Numbered from the stretch's first letter, positions 29,030 to 40,267 are shown. The stretch: DNA of 64,000 nucleotides from Bactericera cockerelli (GCA_024516035.1 JAMCCL010000109.1:19323-83322); one strand, 5' to 3'. The notes: generated from the letters alone by a model not told the origin. Made by a program: numbers and translations.

Positions 29030-30946
29030 TCAATTAAAAATCTTAGTACATTTTACGAGGTTCATCTGTGAATTTTTGAAATAATTTTGAAGGACTTTGG
29101 ACAGCAGGGGGTATAAATCATCATCTTTGAAATATAGATGATATTTTACCTTGGGAGCTATTTGGGTTTTTAAGAAATCTATCATTTGCTTCTCCAGGTT
29201 GTTTGGAGAGAATTGTACCTCTCTTCTTTGTTTATCTTTGTGAAGAATTTTAATGTTCTTCAGCACGCAATCTTGAGGGTTGTTACTTCTCAAGAGAATT
29301 ATTTGATTTCTCCCCACGTTGAGTGGATCTTCACTAATGGGAATACCTATTAGGGGATTCTCTTCGCTCGAGTGAATGGTGTTAAGCGTCTCGAGGTCAA
29401 TGTCTTCTTGATGTAGTGTTATGTCCGTTTGAGAGGGCATTTCTTCATTATGCAAATTTTCGTAGGTATCTTCTATAAATTTGTCAATTTCTGCGATGTC
29501 CAAGGTGTCGTCTGGTTCTGGCATTATTGAGAAATTATCGCTGTCAGGAATTACCTGATTCAAGTTTTCGTTATTGCTTGATGGATCCGGGTTTTCATTT
29601 GAACTCAGTTGACCGGCAATTTCTTGTTTTGTCTTCTGAATAAACTGCTGGATTGCGTTCACAGCATTACACTCTATGCGCGATAAGGCATCTGCGTTCG
29701 TGTTCATACATCCTTTTTTGTAGACTATCTCATAGTTATATTCTTCGAGCTTCAGTCTCCATCTTGTGAGTTTTGAGCTCGGCTCCTTCATGGAAAATAG
29801 CCATTGGAGAGGTCTGTGGTCTGTGATGATTGTAAACTTTTGACCATACAGGTAGGGTCTGAAATACTTGACTGCCCAAATAATGGCTAAAAGTTCTTTT
29901 TCGATGGTCGAGTAGTTACATTCACTCTCGTTCAATGTTCTGCTAGCGTAGGCTATAGGCTTGTCACTTCCTATTGGTCCTTGGGATAATACTGCACCCA
30001 CTGCGACGTTGCTCGCATCTGTGGTCAATATGAATGGTTTGGAAAAATCGGGATACTGGAGGATGGGTTCCTCTACGAGAAGTGTTTTACATAACTCAAA
30101 ACATTCTTTGTAGTCAGTATCCTCTATGTTGATTTTTGAATTTTTCTTGAGTCTTTTGGTCAAGGGTTTTGTGATGGTGGCAAAGTCCCTAATGAATTTA
30201 CGATAGTAAGATAGAAGTCCTAGGAATGCTTTGATTTGGCGAGTAGTCTTGGGTATAGGATACTTTTTGATTACCTCAATTTTCTTAGGGTTGGGTTTAA
30301 CTCCGTCTTGTGTCACTACGTGTCCAAGATAATCCACAGTTTTCTTTAAAAACTCTGACTTGTCCAGTTGAACCTTCAGATTTGCTCTTTTTAATCTATC
30401 GAAGACAAGGCGTACGTTTTCTATGTGCTCTTGAAGACTTGTTCCAAAAATCAATATGTCGTCCAAATACACAACACAAACTTTATTTATGAGTCCTGTT
30501 AGGATGTCCTCCATCACTCTCTGAAATGTCGCTGGACTGTTTTTAAGGCCCATCGGCATTCTTACAAATTCCCAGTGTCCGAATGCATTGAACGCTGTTT
30601 TGGGAATACTCTCTTGATCAATTTCTATTTGGAAAAATCCAGAAGCTAAGTCTAACGTTGTGAAGTACATGCATTTACCTAACTTGTCCAAAAGATCGGT
30701 TATATTTGGCATAGGGTAGCGATCCCCTATTGTCTTCTCATTTAAACGTGAGTAGTCTAATACTACGCGCCACTTCTTCTTACCTGAGGCGTCCGTTTTT
30801 CTTAGGTACAAGGAAAAGTGGTGATGCCCATGGTGAATGAGATGGTCGAATGATATTGTCGTCCAACAATTTCTGTACCTGTCTTTGCACTTCCTCTTTT
30901 TGTGCATGAGGGTATCTGAACGATTTTTTATAAACAGGTATATCAT
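29030..30946 (-). CDS. pol: Reverse transcriptase and RNase H region of pol
   Basis: RT motifs are visible: [26 protein letters not shown] and the catalytic YLDD (residues 160-163). RNase H follows (TTDAS, D310; [27 protein letters not shown]). The sequence type is that of the 17.6/297 branch of Ty3/gypsy. About the first 50 codons are an off-frame overlap with the piece upstream. The true protein continues from there with one indel near 30,780-30,800. Confidence 0.9.
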   Translation of the reverse strand: MIYLFIKNRSDTLMHKKRKCKDRYRNCWTTISFDHLIHHGHHHFSLYLRKTDASGKKKWRVVLDYSRLNEKTIGDRYPMPNITDLLDKLGKCMYFTTLDLASGFFQIEIDQESIPKTAFNAFGHWEFVRMPMGLKNSPATFQRVMEDILTGLINKVCVVYLDDILIFGTSLQEHIENVRLVFDRLKRANLKVQLDKSEFLKKTVDYLGHVVTQDGVKPNPKKIEVIKKYPIPKTTRQIKAFLGLLSYYRKFIRDFATITKPLTKRLKKNSKINIEDTDYKECFELCKTLLVEEPILQYPDFSKPFILTTDASNVAVGAVLSQGPIGSDKPIAYASRTLNESECNYSTIEKELLAIIWAVKYFRPYLYGQKFTIITDHRPLQWLFSMKEPSSKLTRWRLKLEEYNYEIVYKKGCMNTNADALSRIECNAVNAIQQFIQKTKQEIAGQLSSNENPDPSSNNENLNQVIPDSDNFSIMPEPDDTLDIAEIDKFIEDTYENLHNEEMPSQTDITLHQEDIDLETLNTIHSSEENPLIGIPISEDPLNVGRNQIILLRSNNPQDCVLKNIKILHKDKQRREVQFSPNNLEKQMIDFLKTQIAPKVKYHLYFKDDDLYPLLSKVLQNYFKNSQMNLVKCTKIFN

Positions 30947-31538
30947 CGGTAGTTCGAATGATATGTTTGACGGTATTGGAAAATGAGAGTGGTTTGTCCT
31001 CTGAGTGAAATATTTGTTGATATTCTTCTATTAGTTTTAGTGTCGCTTTTTTTTCTTCGATATTCAAGTGTTCTGTTCTAATTTTACTATAATCGAAATC
31101 CGAGTTATTTGTCTGAATCATATTAAAATTTGAATAAGTAGAGGTGATATCATACTTTTCTATTGGTAACACTTCCACAGATGGTACAACAATTTCTTGG
31201 TCTGATTCCGTGCTATTCACCAATATACAGATAGCTTGATTATTTTTAACCGTGAGTATACCTTCGGGTATGAAAGCAGAACCCAACTTGGTGTGCGGAA
31301 TGAGATATTCTCCATCTTTTTGGCTGGTTACACTGACTGATACTACTTGTTCTTCTTGTGGTGCTAACGTGATGTGGTTCAGATGAAATCCTGAGTCTCT
31401 GTAGTAAATAGGTATTTCAGCAGTAGGTGATATTAACATGTTATTTTTGAGATCGACAATCATGTTCAAGATTTTCATATTATCAATACCAAGTAAACAA
31501 TCAAAGTAGTCATGGAATTTGAACAAATGTAGCTTCAT
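30780..31538 (-). CDS. pol: RT N-terminal region of pol
   Basis: It contains the post-protease linker, then [20 protein letters not shown] and the [15 protein letters not shown] motif that opens the RT fingers. It ends in overlap with the main RT frame, so the shift there is an indel rather than a gene boundary. A second shift separates it from the protease at about 31,540-31,577. Confidence 0.85.
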   Translation of the reverse strand: MKLHLFKFHDYFDCLLGIDNMKILNMIVDLKNNMLISPTAEIPIYYRDSGFHLNHITLAPQEEQVVSVSVTSQKDGEYLIPHTKLGSAFIPEGILTVKNNQAICILVNSTESDQEIVVPSVEVLPIEKYDITSTYSNFNMIQTNNSDFDYSKIRTEHLNIEEKKATLKLIEEYQQIFHSEDKPLSFSNTVKHIIRTTDDIPVYKKSFRYPHAQKEEVQRQVQKLLDDNIIRPSHSPWASPLFLVPKKNGRLR

Positions 31539-31576
31539 GTTCCCTTTTGCTTTGAAAATTTGTGGGAAAGGAATAG

Positions 31577-31843
31577 TTACGCTGTACTTTTCGTAAGATC
31601 GTCCATGAGCAGTGTTAATTTCAAATGGGTCATGTTCAATGTATTTTGAAAAAAGGTTTTTAGCTTTTTCTGGGTTAATAAAAGATTGGTGCTCCCCGTG
31701 TCAATGAGCATTTTCAAATTCAATCCTGGGATGATGAGAAACGGGAGCATATTCTCGTGATTTGTTAGGTTCATCAATATTCCGGAGTTTCCAAGGCTGT
31801 TTCCCGAAAATCCTGATCCGGGTAGGTATCCTCGGTATAGCAT
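31577..31843 (-). CDS. pol: Retroviral-type aspartic protease
   Basis: LIDTGSTN (about residues 46-53) is the catalytic Asp-Thr-Gly triad. The frame overlaps the gag end by 70 bp in a different phase, compatible with programmed frameshifting as in other errantiviruses, although the indel background in this sequence makes that hard to prove. Confidence 0.75.
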   Translation of the reverse strand: MLYRGYLPGSGFSGNSLGNSGILMNLTNHENMLPFLIIPGLNLKMLIDTGSTNLLLTQKKLKTFFQNTLNMTHLKLTLLMDDLTKSTA

Positions 31844-32828
31844 GTCTCCTGTTCTTCATAGTTTGGGTTTTCCATGTCGTCTTGTCCCTGTGTAACCATT
31901 TCTATGTTGTTCAAGCGTGTCGTCATGGCTGACATCGGTGTTGGCTTAGTAGAAGGTCCCGAACTTCTGTTCCAGACGTTAGAGTAGTTGCTGTTGGTTG
32001 GTTGTCGGTTGACACCGCTGGCTTGTTTAGGTTGATACTGTTGAGCATAGTTATTGCGTTGAACATTGTTGACGGTGTTACCTATTTGAGAAAACTGGGT
32101 GTTTGGGGAGTAATTATTGTTATTTTTCATGGGAGGTGGAACATATTTAGCAGAATTGTTGTTTCCATGTTGTGTCCATTTTTGATTTTTGTGTAAAAAC
32201 TTTTGGTACTGACCGGCTTTCCTACTAGCATCAATTTGAAATTCGTTAGTTAGAATATTTAACGCCTCGTTAAGGTTAGTTGGGTTTCGGGTTCGCATTA
32301 GCGAGCCAAGGGGTTCTTCCAGTCCTCTGAGGAAAGTCCTCAAGCCAAGTTTACCAATGTACGCATTTACATGTTGTGGTCCTTCTATGTCGGTATGTGT
32401 ACTTAAATAATTTCCATGCAGGTTAACATGCTTTAGAACCCGCTGATAAAAATCAAAAGCTGAATCATTCCCTTGATTCATATTACACAATTCTATGGTT
32501 AGCGTACAAGAGTCTCGCTTGTCGCCATACGTGGTGAGAAGAGCGTTTTTTAACTGTGCCCAAGTAGTGATTGAGAAGGTACTCAGTTTAATTTTGCTTC
32601 TCCCAAAATTTTAGCTTTTAAGGAATTCATTAGGAATATGTTTTGAAAATTGTTGGGATCGGCCGCATCATAAAAATGCGTGACCAGACTTTCCCCCAAT
32701 GAAATAAATTCCGATAGGAGTGCGACCTCCCCTCTGAATTCAGGGATCATCTTTAAATGATCGCCCTTCAATTCTGGTGGAGCCATGTTTAGGTTGGTAA
32801 ATAGATCTACAAGTTCGTCTTGAACCAC
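31774..32828 (-). pseudogene. gag: gag, one frame break
   Basis: Two pieces: 32,583-32,828 (start, with MIPEFRGEVALLSEFI and SLKAKILGEAKLN, typical errantivirus gag) and 31,774-32,490 (capsid-like middle and an Asn/Gln-rich tail). A single-base shift near 32,585 separates them, and the intervening ~90 bp read on in the second frame. No CCHC zinc knuckle is visible, as is usual for this group. The protein would form the particle core. Confidence 0.8.
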
Positions 32829-33577
32829 TAAATCTGTTTGATATTCGATATCAGAGTTTGACCCAGAGTCAGTTGACTGGGTACTATCGGATTCTGAATC
32901 CGTGATGAAATTTTAAAAATAATAAAACGATAACGAAAAATAAGGATAAAATTAATAAACAGCAAGAATTATACGCGAAAGGATAATTGATATGAGTAGG
33001 TCAATAGGTGACCGCTAGTATCTGGAGTAATAAAACTGCCAGTAAACAATATAGTGAGATAAAAACTATTAGATTATTCTACAAGGAGAAAAGGTAAACA
33101 ACAAGTACTAAGTAGTACTAGGAAGTCAGGAAAGGAGTAAACACCTTTAAACAATAATAATGTGAAGTAAATAATTCTTACAGTATAAGTAGAAAAGATG
33201 ACATCGCCGGTGCAAAGAGATAAGATTCACAGTCCACTGCTGAAGCTCCTTGTGGGGTCCTTGCTCTGCCTAGCGCCTGAGACAATGGTAGCGATGTGTG
33301 TCTGTTGTCTCTAGTGCTGAGTGCTGATCCGGGGTTCTGGACTCTGGAGTTCCTGGTGCGATGTGAATAGGTAGTCTCTAGGTGTTGGCTGATGAAGAAA
33401 TGGGAGTTATCCCGTAGAGATGGTCCCGTGGGTAATCCAATAATAATGATAATCAGGCACTATTACACTGTTAGGCACTGTTATACACTTTTATAAATTT
33501 ATCAAAGATGAGTTTTTTTTTTTTGCTTAAATTTTTAGTTTTTTAGGGTCTTTTTGGAAGCCTTGATCCGTTAAAAT
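32829..33577 (-). other. Leader between 5' LTR and gag
   Basis: Untranslated leader with no long frame; it would carry packaging and splice-donor signals. A poly-T/poly-A run lies at about 33,513-33,524. Confidence 0.5.
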
Positions 33578-33588
33578 CGACTGCGCCA
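33578..33588 (-). other. Primer-binding site, tRNA-Ser type
   Basis: Minus strand TGGCGCAGTCG, complementary to the 3' end (CGACUGCGCCA) of insect tRNA-Ser. The first T is the last base of the LTR, an overlap known in the 17.6/297 group. Confidence 0.85.
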
Positions 33589-33982
33589 GTTACAAGCCAG
33601 GCTCCTGCCGTTGGCTTTTTAAAAAAGTTTATTTCGAAACACTGAAATACTTATAAATTTATATAATAAGAATACAAGAGTTCTAAACACTTAAGTAAGT
33701 GAAAACGTAGTTTATTAGGAATAAGATTATGAATTAATAAAATGGAGAATACACTTATAGTAATAACTTAGAAAGTAAAGAATAAGTAATTAATAATTTA
33801 TTAATTAATAATTAAATAAAATTATATCTTAAACGATTTAAGATCTTGCTCGATGCAAGTCTGAGTCTAAACTGCCTTGTCCTATGCCAAAGGGCTCTCA
33901 CGCATAACAATAGTGTGAGAATTATCATACAATTGGATCAGCATTAAAAGGTGTATAGTCAGCTATTTAGCTGGCTGTAACT
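33588..33982 (-). repeat. 5' LTR
   Basis: 395 bp; one T shorter than the 3' LTR in the TATTTTAG run, otherwise matching throughout by eye. Confidence 0.9.
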
Positions 33983-33986
33983 TAGA

Positions 33987-34600
33987 TACCTAATATATTT
34001 CTTAAAACCCACAAAACAGGCCCTATGGTATTCTTTTAATTTCTACTGTTTTCAATATTTTTATGATTTTATAACCTTTGAACACACACAAAGTAGCGGT
34101 TGTATTACTTATATAACCGCTACCTTTCAACTCAACGCAGGTATTGACTCGGCCTAATGTCTTTCTAAAAAAAATCAAGTTATTTTTATAATTTATCAAG
34201 CGCTTCAGGTAAATCCTCAAACCACAAATATACATTCAAGGTTTCACCACGTCATGATCAAATTCCAAGAATTATATTATCTAATATATTATAGGTAGGT
34301 ACTACCAATGAACGTCGACCCTGCATATTTGAGCGGCAAAAGACAGAGTAAAAGAAGAATGTTTTCTTCTTGTCCGATATTCCATACCATATTCCAAGAA
34401 TATCTATAAATATAATATATTAGATGGTCATGTTGGTGAGAAAATTGAACGTATTTTTGTGGTTTTTGGATTTAACTGGCGCTATTATATCCTATAGGTA
34501 TTTATATAGGTAACATATACTCTTCTTCTTCAATAGGGTAGCATCTTCTTCTTTTTCTTCTTCAATAGGTTAGCATAACTTATGAAAATCAAACCTTATT
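33987..34600. other. Right arm of the CACTA-like element, no gene
   Basis: AT-rich. It contains a short inverted pair (ATTATCTAATATATTATAGG near 34,270 and ATATAATATATTAGATGGT near 34,410) and CTTCTTCTTC runs. No exon is recognised. Confidence 0.4.
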
Positions 34601-34946
34601 AAATAAAAGTTTTCATGATATTGTCCATTTTGAACTTTATGAAAACACACTTTTTTGGTTTTCATAACTGTTTTTTGATAGTTAGCATCATTTATGAAAA
34701 CAAAAGACCCTTCAAAAAAACAATCAGGCAGAATTCTGCACAAAAATCCTTATTGATGACGTCACGGATAAAATTCTGCATATTTTATGAATCAATCTGC
34801 ATGATCGATATTTATGCTAACCACAATTTTATGAAAACGTTGACATTTGCATGGTTTATGAAGAAATTTGAAAAAAAAACGGAAAATTCTTCATAAACCC
34901 TGCAGATTCAGCATAAAAAAACTTTATGAATCAAATTTGAAAAAAC
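34600..34946. repeat. Right terminal subterminal repeats
   Basis: Repeated TTTTCATGATA/TTATGAAAAC, TTCTGCATATTTTATGAATC, CTTCATAAACCCTGCAGATT and TTGATGACGTCAC words. Partners of the first 100 bp of the left end (CAGAATTCTTCATAA, AGGCAGAAT/ATTCTGCCT) are inverted here. Confidence 0.7.
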
Positions 34947-34959
34947 TTTTTTTAGCGTG
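34947..34959 (-). repeat. Right terminal inverted repeat
   Basis: TTTTTTTAGCGTG on the + strand, the inverted partner of the left terminus. Confidence 0.6.
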
Positions 34960-35025
34960 CACCCTGTATATAAAAAAAAAATATGACTGAGACCCCATAA
35001 TTAGGACATGTACCCTAGGATTTTT

Positions 35026-35285
35026 TTTTTTTTTAAGTGGGGTTTAACGTCGCTTTCAACTGCCATGGTCATATCACGACGGGGGTTTTACCCTCCATTC
35101 GCAGGAAACTCACAAACCTGCTACTCACATTGACCTCACCCAGCCTGAGTGGGGCCGGGAAAAGCCAGCGTCACGAGAATTAGAATTTGAATGGTCACCC
35201 ATCCAAGTCTTAACCTCGCTGGATGTCGCTTAACTTCGGTGTTCTGAAGGGAACCGGTGTATTCAACATGCCATCGACGCTGGCT
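35026..35285 (-). mobile_element. 5S-derived SINE, young copy
   Basis: Nearly identical, inverted, to the copy at 4194. Flanked by the 12-bp target duplication CCTAGGATTTTT (35,014-35,025 and 35,286-35,297). Confidence 0.85.
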
Positions 35286-35354
35286 CCTAGGATTTTTATT
35301 TTTCAAAAACTCTTTGAACTTTGGGACCAACTTTGGTGGGACACCCTGTATAGA

Positions 35355-35640
35355 GCGCACGTATAGCTCAGTGGTTGAGCACTTGCTTGCCATGCGGAAG
35401 GTCCCGGGTTCGAACCCCCGCGCCGACAAAAAATTGTATTAAACATTTTTGGTTACAGTTGTTTGTAAGGGATTCCTTCTGGTGCGCTCGTGTTGCCCGA
35501 GCACTTAAATAGGAAGTATTTTGTCACTTTTCGCCCATCAGAGGGAGGGGAACAACACAGACCACAAGTGTCAACAGTAGCTCCTGTTTCTTAACTACGA
35601 AATAAAAGAGGCTGTGAAATACTCATCTTAAAAAAAAAAA
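35355..35640 (+). mobile_element. tRNA-derived SINE, family B
   Basis: Head GCACGTATAGCTCAGTGGTT with GGTCCCGGGTTCGAACCCCC; body ends ACAACACAGACCACAAGTGT, then AACTACGAAATAAAAGAGGC and an A-tail. The head could be mistaken for a tRNA-Ala/Gly gene, but the shared body with 36,950 shows a SINE. Confidence 0.8.
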
Positions 35641-36949
35641 AAAAAATGTACCACATTACCACATCTATGAATCAACTTCTCATTTGTTAATCATGTTAAC
35701 GCTGTAATTAAAGTTTATTCATAACAGATTTTATCCAAAAACAAACGTATAACCATTACTTTGCTACAATGTACATTTGTATTGACAATTTTACCCCCAC
35801 ATAAAGTGAATATGCAACTACATAATATGTACAAATGTACATTCGGTTATAACGACATTCGCCTATAACGACGAAAAGTTTCCGGTCCCTTGACCGTCGT
35901 TAAATGCGAAGTTTTCTGTATAACAAAGTCTAATTCAATTTGTCAAATATAACATACGAGTATGTTTGACAGTTAGAATTATGGTGGGTTTTTTTGTCAA
36001 AGTTGTTAAAAAATGCCCAAGGATTCTCTTTTTGACGTCTCTCGTGAAAAGCACAGCTGATTCCCGACCGACTCATTCATGAACCACTAACCACTGGTTA
36101 TGGTTAAGTGGTTAACGACTCCAGAGAACTATTACCGAGAGCTCGAATACCATAGCATGTTGTTCAATGGCATGATGGCTTCTTACGATTCTGTTGTTTA
36201 GTGTGTCGGTATCTTTACTTCCACATGGTGCTGGAGAGATCGTAAAAAACTTATTACTGTTTCATTTTATATTTTACGTGTTATTTTTCGGCGAAATCTG
36301 TTGCACTTTTTTATTTTTCTCAAAACTTCGAGACGGTAATACACGTAAATATTTATCAGTTTTATTACAAATGGTTTAGTGTTATTTTTTACTCTGTGTT
36401 AAGTTTTAGAACTCTACTCTCTCAAAGCAACCACTACGTCTGAATTTAATAACTTTTCGTTCAATTATTTAATATTTTTATCGATTTTCAGTTTGAATCA
36501 TATTGAGGATTAAATTTTCACGTGTTCTTTATGTTCGCGGGTTCACAAATGTTAACATAATTTTATCGTGTGTTTTTTAAAAAAAGTGTATGTATAAAAT
36601 TGGAAAAATAATTAAATAAAACAATACAATTAGTTAAACGAAGTTTCAGTTTTTAGTTGATTTACATATATGAGATCCAAACTATTATTTTAATATACTT
36701 GTAAGTACAACAGGTTAAATTGTTGATCATTGCTTATCAGAATTTTAGATACAAGAGAATCCTAGAAACAGATACATAGATTAAGGTTTTGATAAGGCTA
36801 AGAGGTTTTAAATTTTTATCATTATACTTTCAAATATAAGAGTAAGGCTTTTTGTGATGAGCCTGCGCAATAACACTAATCTTACAATAAAACTGAACAT
36901 TTTCACTCAATGAATTTTATAATAATAAATTATAAATTTAAACAGAGAG
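35641..36949. other. AT-rich intergenic sequence
   Basis: It contains a pogo/Tigger-like end fragment at 35,837-35,940 (GGTTATAACGACATTCGCCT, TTTCCGGTCCCTTGACCG). The rest shows nothing I recognise. Confidence 0.4.
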
Positions 36950-37250
36950 CACGATTAGCTCAGTGGTGAAGCACTCGCTTGCTATGCGGAAGGTCCCGGG
37001 CTCGATCCCCTGTGCGGACAATAATTTGTATTCTTAATTTGGTTACAATTTATTATTTGTAAGGGATACTTTCCGTTGCGCTCGTGTGGACCCAGCACCT
37101 AATTGGGAAATATTGTGTCACTTCTCCCTCATCAAAGGGGAGGCATACTACGGGATGGGCAGGCTACAACACAGACTACAAGCGTCTACAGTAGCTCCTG
37201 TTTCATGGTTACGAAATAAAAAAGGCTGTGTAACACTCATTTTTTAAATA
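36950..37250 (+). mobile_element. tRNA-derived SINE, family B
   Basis: Head GCACGATTAGCTCAGTGGTG with GGTCCCGGGCTCGATCCCC; the full body includes GGGATGGGCAGGCTACAACA. Confidence 0.8.
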
Positions 37251-37281
37251 AAAAAAAATCAGGTAAACAATATTTCATGTC

Positions 37282-37470
37282 TGTCCCGATAGCTCAGTGG
37301 TCAATACGTCGGTGTCGTTCTGATAATCCAGAGGTCGTGAGTTCGAAACCCAGCCGTGACAAGTTATCCTTTGATTTTGACCACATAATAATACGTCTCG
37401 GGCACACAACTGGAATAATGGGACTTATTAGTCCTAGTCGGACAGTATAAATAAGGCGATATTATTTATT
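37282..37470 (+). mobile_element. tRNA-derived SINE, family C
   Basis: Head GTCCCGATAGCTCAGTGGTC with GTGAGTTCGAAACCCAGCC; AATGGGACTTATTAGTCC body; AAGGCGATATTATTTA tail. Confidence 0.75.
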
Positions 37471-37494
37471 TTATAGTTATTCTTTTTATTCATC

Positions 37495-37705
37495 AAACAC
37501 ATAACTTTACGAGGCTTTAGAAGTGGTCAGAAGTTAACCACCAGGCAAGGTTAATGTTCAACCACCTAACCCTCAGAGCCTTATTATTATGTGGTCACAA
37601 ACTCAAATTAATGAGAAAAAATTCATGCACTGAATGGGATTCGAACCAACGGACCCCTACGCTACCTGGATTACCAGCGCGTTGACCACTTGACTACCAG
37701 TGCAT
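37495..37705 (-). mobile_element. tRNA-derived SINE, family E
   Basis: Inverted copy: GGATTCGAACCAACGG (box B region) and GACCACTTGACTACCAG head at the right, AGGCAAGGTTAATG at the left. Confidence 0.7.
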
Positions 37706-38154
37706 TTGCATTTGAAAGTTAGGCTAAACCCAAATTAAAAAAATAATTCATCATAACCACGAATAGCCTATAAGTACTCAACAGGTTGGAGGTTGGGTTT
37801 CACTAATATCTACCCAGGGTTTAATTGCTTTTTCCTCCGACACCTAACTGTTAGTTTATTTCTTCACATTTGATTTGACTGAGCACTGATTGAAAATCTT
37901 AATGTTGATCAGTTGTCAGCTTCAGTGGCGACTTTCCACCTGAGTCAATGATTATAATTAACTGTTTTTTGCTTGTATCACGACGGGGGTGTGAATTTCT
38001 TCAGAATTAAAGGTGATAATGTGAAAGCCAGTTATACAAATAAAATAAAACAATAGAACACTTATCTAACCTTTCCTTGTCTATGGTTTAATTTGGTTCA
38101 TTTACTTTAGGTTTAGAATTTAGAAAGATTTTTTTTATACATATTTATATATTT
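37706..38154. other. Intergenic sequence
   Basis: No gene or repeat recognised. Confidence 0.35.
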
Positions 38155-38347
38155 TGGTTTAGCGTCGCTTTCAACTGCATGGTCATATCACGACGGGGTG
38201 TTACCCTCCAATAGCGGGAAACTCACAAAACAGCTACCTACATTAACCTCTCCCGGGTTGAGCCGGAATGCCAGCATCACAAAGTCTTCACCTCGCTGGA
38301 TGGTGATCCTACGAGAAGCGGTGTACTCAACGTGCCATCGACGCTGG
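38155..38347 (-). mobile_element. 5S-derived SINE, shortened copy
   Basis: Core (AACTGCATGGTCATATCACG, ACGGGGTGTTACCCTCC) and 5S-like start (AGCGGTGTACTCAACGTGCC, inverted) are present, with an internal deletion. Confidence 0.65.
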
Positions 38348-38469
38348 CAAATTCAATTTTTAATACCTAGTTTTCTATTAAAAACTCTAGAACCTGCAAT
38401 AGTGAATGCGGAAGAGGTAGACTGAACTGAATTCATGAACTTGAAAATTTCTTAAACATTACGATGGTT

Positions 38470-38602
38470 ATCTAATGAAGGCTGGGTGAGGTTATTTTGA
38501 ATAGCTGGGTTGTGTGTTTCCAGGGAATGGAGGGTAAAACCCTCGTCACTACATGATCATGCAGTTGAAAGTGACTTTACACCCCCCCCCCCCCCCCCCC
38601 CA
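38470..38602 (+). mobile_element. SINE core fragment ending in poly-C
   Basis: GGCTGGGTGAGGTTATTTTG, GAATGGAGGGTAAAACCCTC and AGTTGAAAGTGACTTTA, followed by a run of about 20 C where an A-tail would be expected. Confidence 0.5.
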
Positions 38603-38964
38603 AGAAAAAACAAAGGATTAAGAGTAAAGAGTTCCTATTTGTTAGCAGATCAAAGGAAGTCTAATGAATAACATAATAATTATATCATAATTAATAAATT
38701 TACAATTTAATAGCTAAAATTGAAATTAAATGTCAAATCTTTTGAAAATTTACCATCTCTTTTTGTCGTGTAATGAATGAGATCAATCAATTCATTATTG
38801 CAAATTAGTTTTTCGTAATGCTAATTAAAATTTTGATGAGAAACAAGCACCAAATGTATTTAGAAAATTAATTAAATTTGAAAAAGTTTTGATGAGATTT
38901 ATTTACATTTTTCTAATGCATATTTTACTGTGATTTTTACTCTCCATAATTTCTCGTAGGTTTC
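38603..38964. other. AT-rich sequence
   Basis: Nothing recognised. Confidence 0.35.
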
Positions 38965-39245
38965 GATTTATAATAATACTCTTTAGTGGAAGGTAACCAC
39001 CAGGCGAGGTTAATGCTCAAAACATTTTCTATCACCTAACCCTCAGAGTGTTATTATTATGTGGTCAGAAACTCAAATTAATGAGGAAAATTCATGCTCT
39101 GGGTGGGATTTGAACCAACTCAGAGTTTTATGATCTTACAACTTGTGGAACTTCAACCAGTTTACAATAAGAAGTTTAAGGCGGGGCTATTGCCTATGGC
39201 ATTCTCTACCACCCAACCATACGCCACTGTCATGTATTTACCGCT
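38965..39245 (-). mobile_element. SINE E part plus family H fragment
   Basis: SINE E body inverted at 38,965-39,120 (CACCTAACCCTCAGAGTGTT, AATTCATGCTCTGGGTGGGA), then a family H block at 39,175-39,245 (GGGGCTATTGCCTATGGCAT). Confidence 0.55.
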
Positions 39246-40083
39246 CCGTCAGTTTTTATTAATTACTGAATAATTCTCCAGATCTCTTCAAGCAAAACGA
39301 AGCAATTTTCATTGTAACGTAGGTACAATGATTGCATTGTTTTATTGTTATTAAGTATTTATTGATTTTTTTTATTTGTTCCATCTGTTGAACGAGTTTG
39401 AAACAATAATAATTATATCATAAAAATATTAATGTTGAAACATGTTACAGGTGTCTGTTGAGTTATAATTTATTTTATAAGTATAAGGACAATTAAGAAG
39501 TTGTAATTATATATACCTACTACAATTAATGTATTTAAAAATAATTAGATAAAAAACCAATTTTTGTTTAATACTTTATCGTCAAGTATCAAAAACCAAA
39601 GTTTTTCCTTACTTAAAATGTAACTTTAGGCTATAAAAATAATTAAACCATCTATTATACCTACTTGTTCGGTTCAAGCTAATTTGTGCTAACAGTGATC
39701 AAAGCAACTACATTGTTTTAGGATCGTGTATTCATCCTAAGTTAAGGAGTACCAACTTACCATCCCTGATATTTCCTTCCTGAAGATTTTTCTGGATAAG
39801 CCGACCGTTTCATTCATTTGGATATTTTTAATCAGGTAAGTTACATTTTTATCTACTCATTTAGTCGGGGTCCACTCATACCTCGTGAGGAAAAATGAGT
39901 AGCGACCAGTGGCGGAATTATAGACAAAAATAAGATATTTGGATATTGAAAGATATGGAAAAGTCCTACATTTCTGCGCTACGCACTAAAAATTGTGCTA
40001 TTATAACACAAAGAAACTTATTTATTTATTTATCTACTTATTAAGTACTTGAGTCGATTTTTATTTGAACTCACCAGCTATGG
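39246..40083. other. AT-rich intergenic sequence
   Basis: No gene. A SINE F fragment (GGGTCCACTCATACCTCGTG with GAGGAAAAATGAGTAGCGAC) is at 39,860-39,920. Confidence 0.4.
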
Positions 40084-40195
40084 GCTAACAAATTATGAAA
40101 CAGGATTAGCTTTAATCTAAGTGGAAACTATCCCTTAACACGCCCTCTAGTGGGAATTTCCACCTATCACAGCGCACTATAGCCTGAGTCAGCTG
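40084..40195. mobile_element. MITE family M1, truncated
   Basis: Left terminus AATTATGAAACAGGATTAGC and interior AGTGGAAACTATCCCTTAAC; the right terminus is replaced by a + strand family H fragment (40,199-40,255). Confidence 0.45.
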
Positions 40196-40267
40196 ATATT
40201 GGGTGGAAGAGATTGCCATAGCCAATAACCCGCTCTTTAGTCAGGACATACGTGTGAATTGTGTATA

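Larger units (their letters stand above)
25878..33982 (-). mobile_element. Errantivirus-like LTR element (provirus) with env
   Basis: A complete-looking element on the minus strand. LTRs of 396 and 395 bp differ by one T in a homopolymer. A TAGA 4-bp target duplication (25,874-25,877 and 33,983-33,986) flanks it. LTR ends are AGTTAC...GTAACT, as in insect errantiviruses (gypsy, 17.6, 297 group). The order is primer site, gag, protease, RT, RNase H, integrase, env, polypurine tract. Near-identical LTRs show a recent insertion, yet the genes contain several frame breaks. It is nested in the CACTA-like element, with the target sequence resembling AGGTATAGATACC. Confidence 0.9.
17420..34959 (-). 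mobile_element. CACTA/En-Spm-like DNA transposon with two genes
   Basis: Terminal inverted repeats are CACGCTGAAAAAA (17,420-17,432) and, inverted, CACGCTAAAAAAA (34,947-34,959). A CA dinucleotide flanks both ends (weak target duplication). Both ends carry long subterminal arrays of GCATGA/TCATGC/TGCATA motifs, and TGACGTCA occurs in both (17,553-17,588 and near 34,757). Between them lie a transposase-like gene and a spliced SAM-domain gene, both on the minus strand. Subterminal repeats plus CAC-starting ends plus two products is the CACTA arrangement known from plants. Without the nested LTR element the transposon is about 9.4 kb. A pogo MITE and a 5S SINE sit in its introns and a tRNA SINE in its right arm, so the copy is not brand new. 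Confidence 0.55.

Noticed and set aside
31774..31843. Claiming programmed frameshifting at the gag-protease overlap
   Set aside because: Plausible for the family, but accidental indels are so frequent in this window that the overlap alone is not evidence.
35355..35430. Functional tRNA gene (also at 6590, 7135, 11,260, 14,653, 36,955 and 37,285)
   Set aside because: Each has pol III A and B boxes but imperfect acceptor stems and a shared downstream body, so they are SINE heads.
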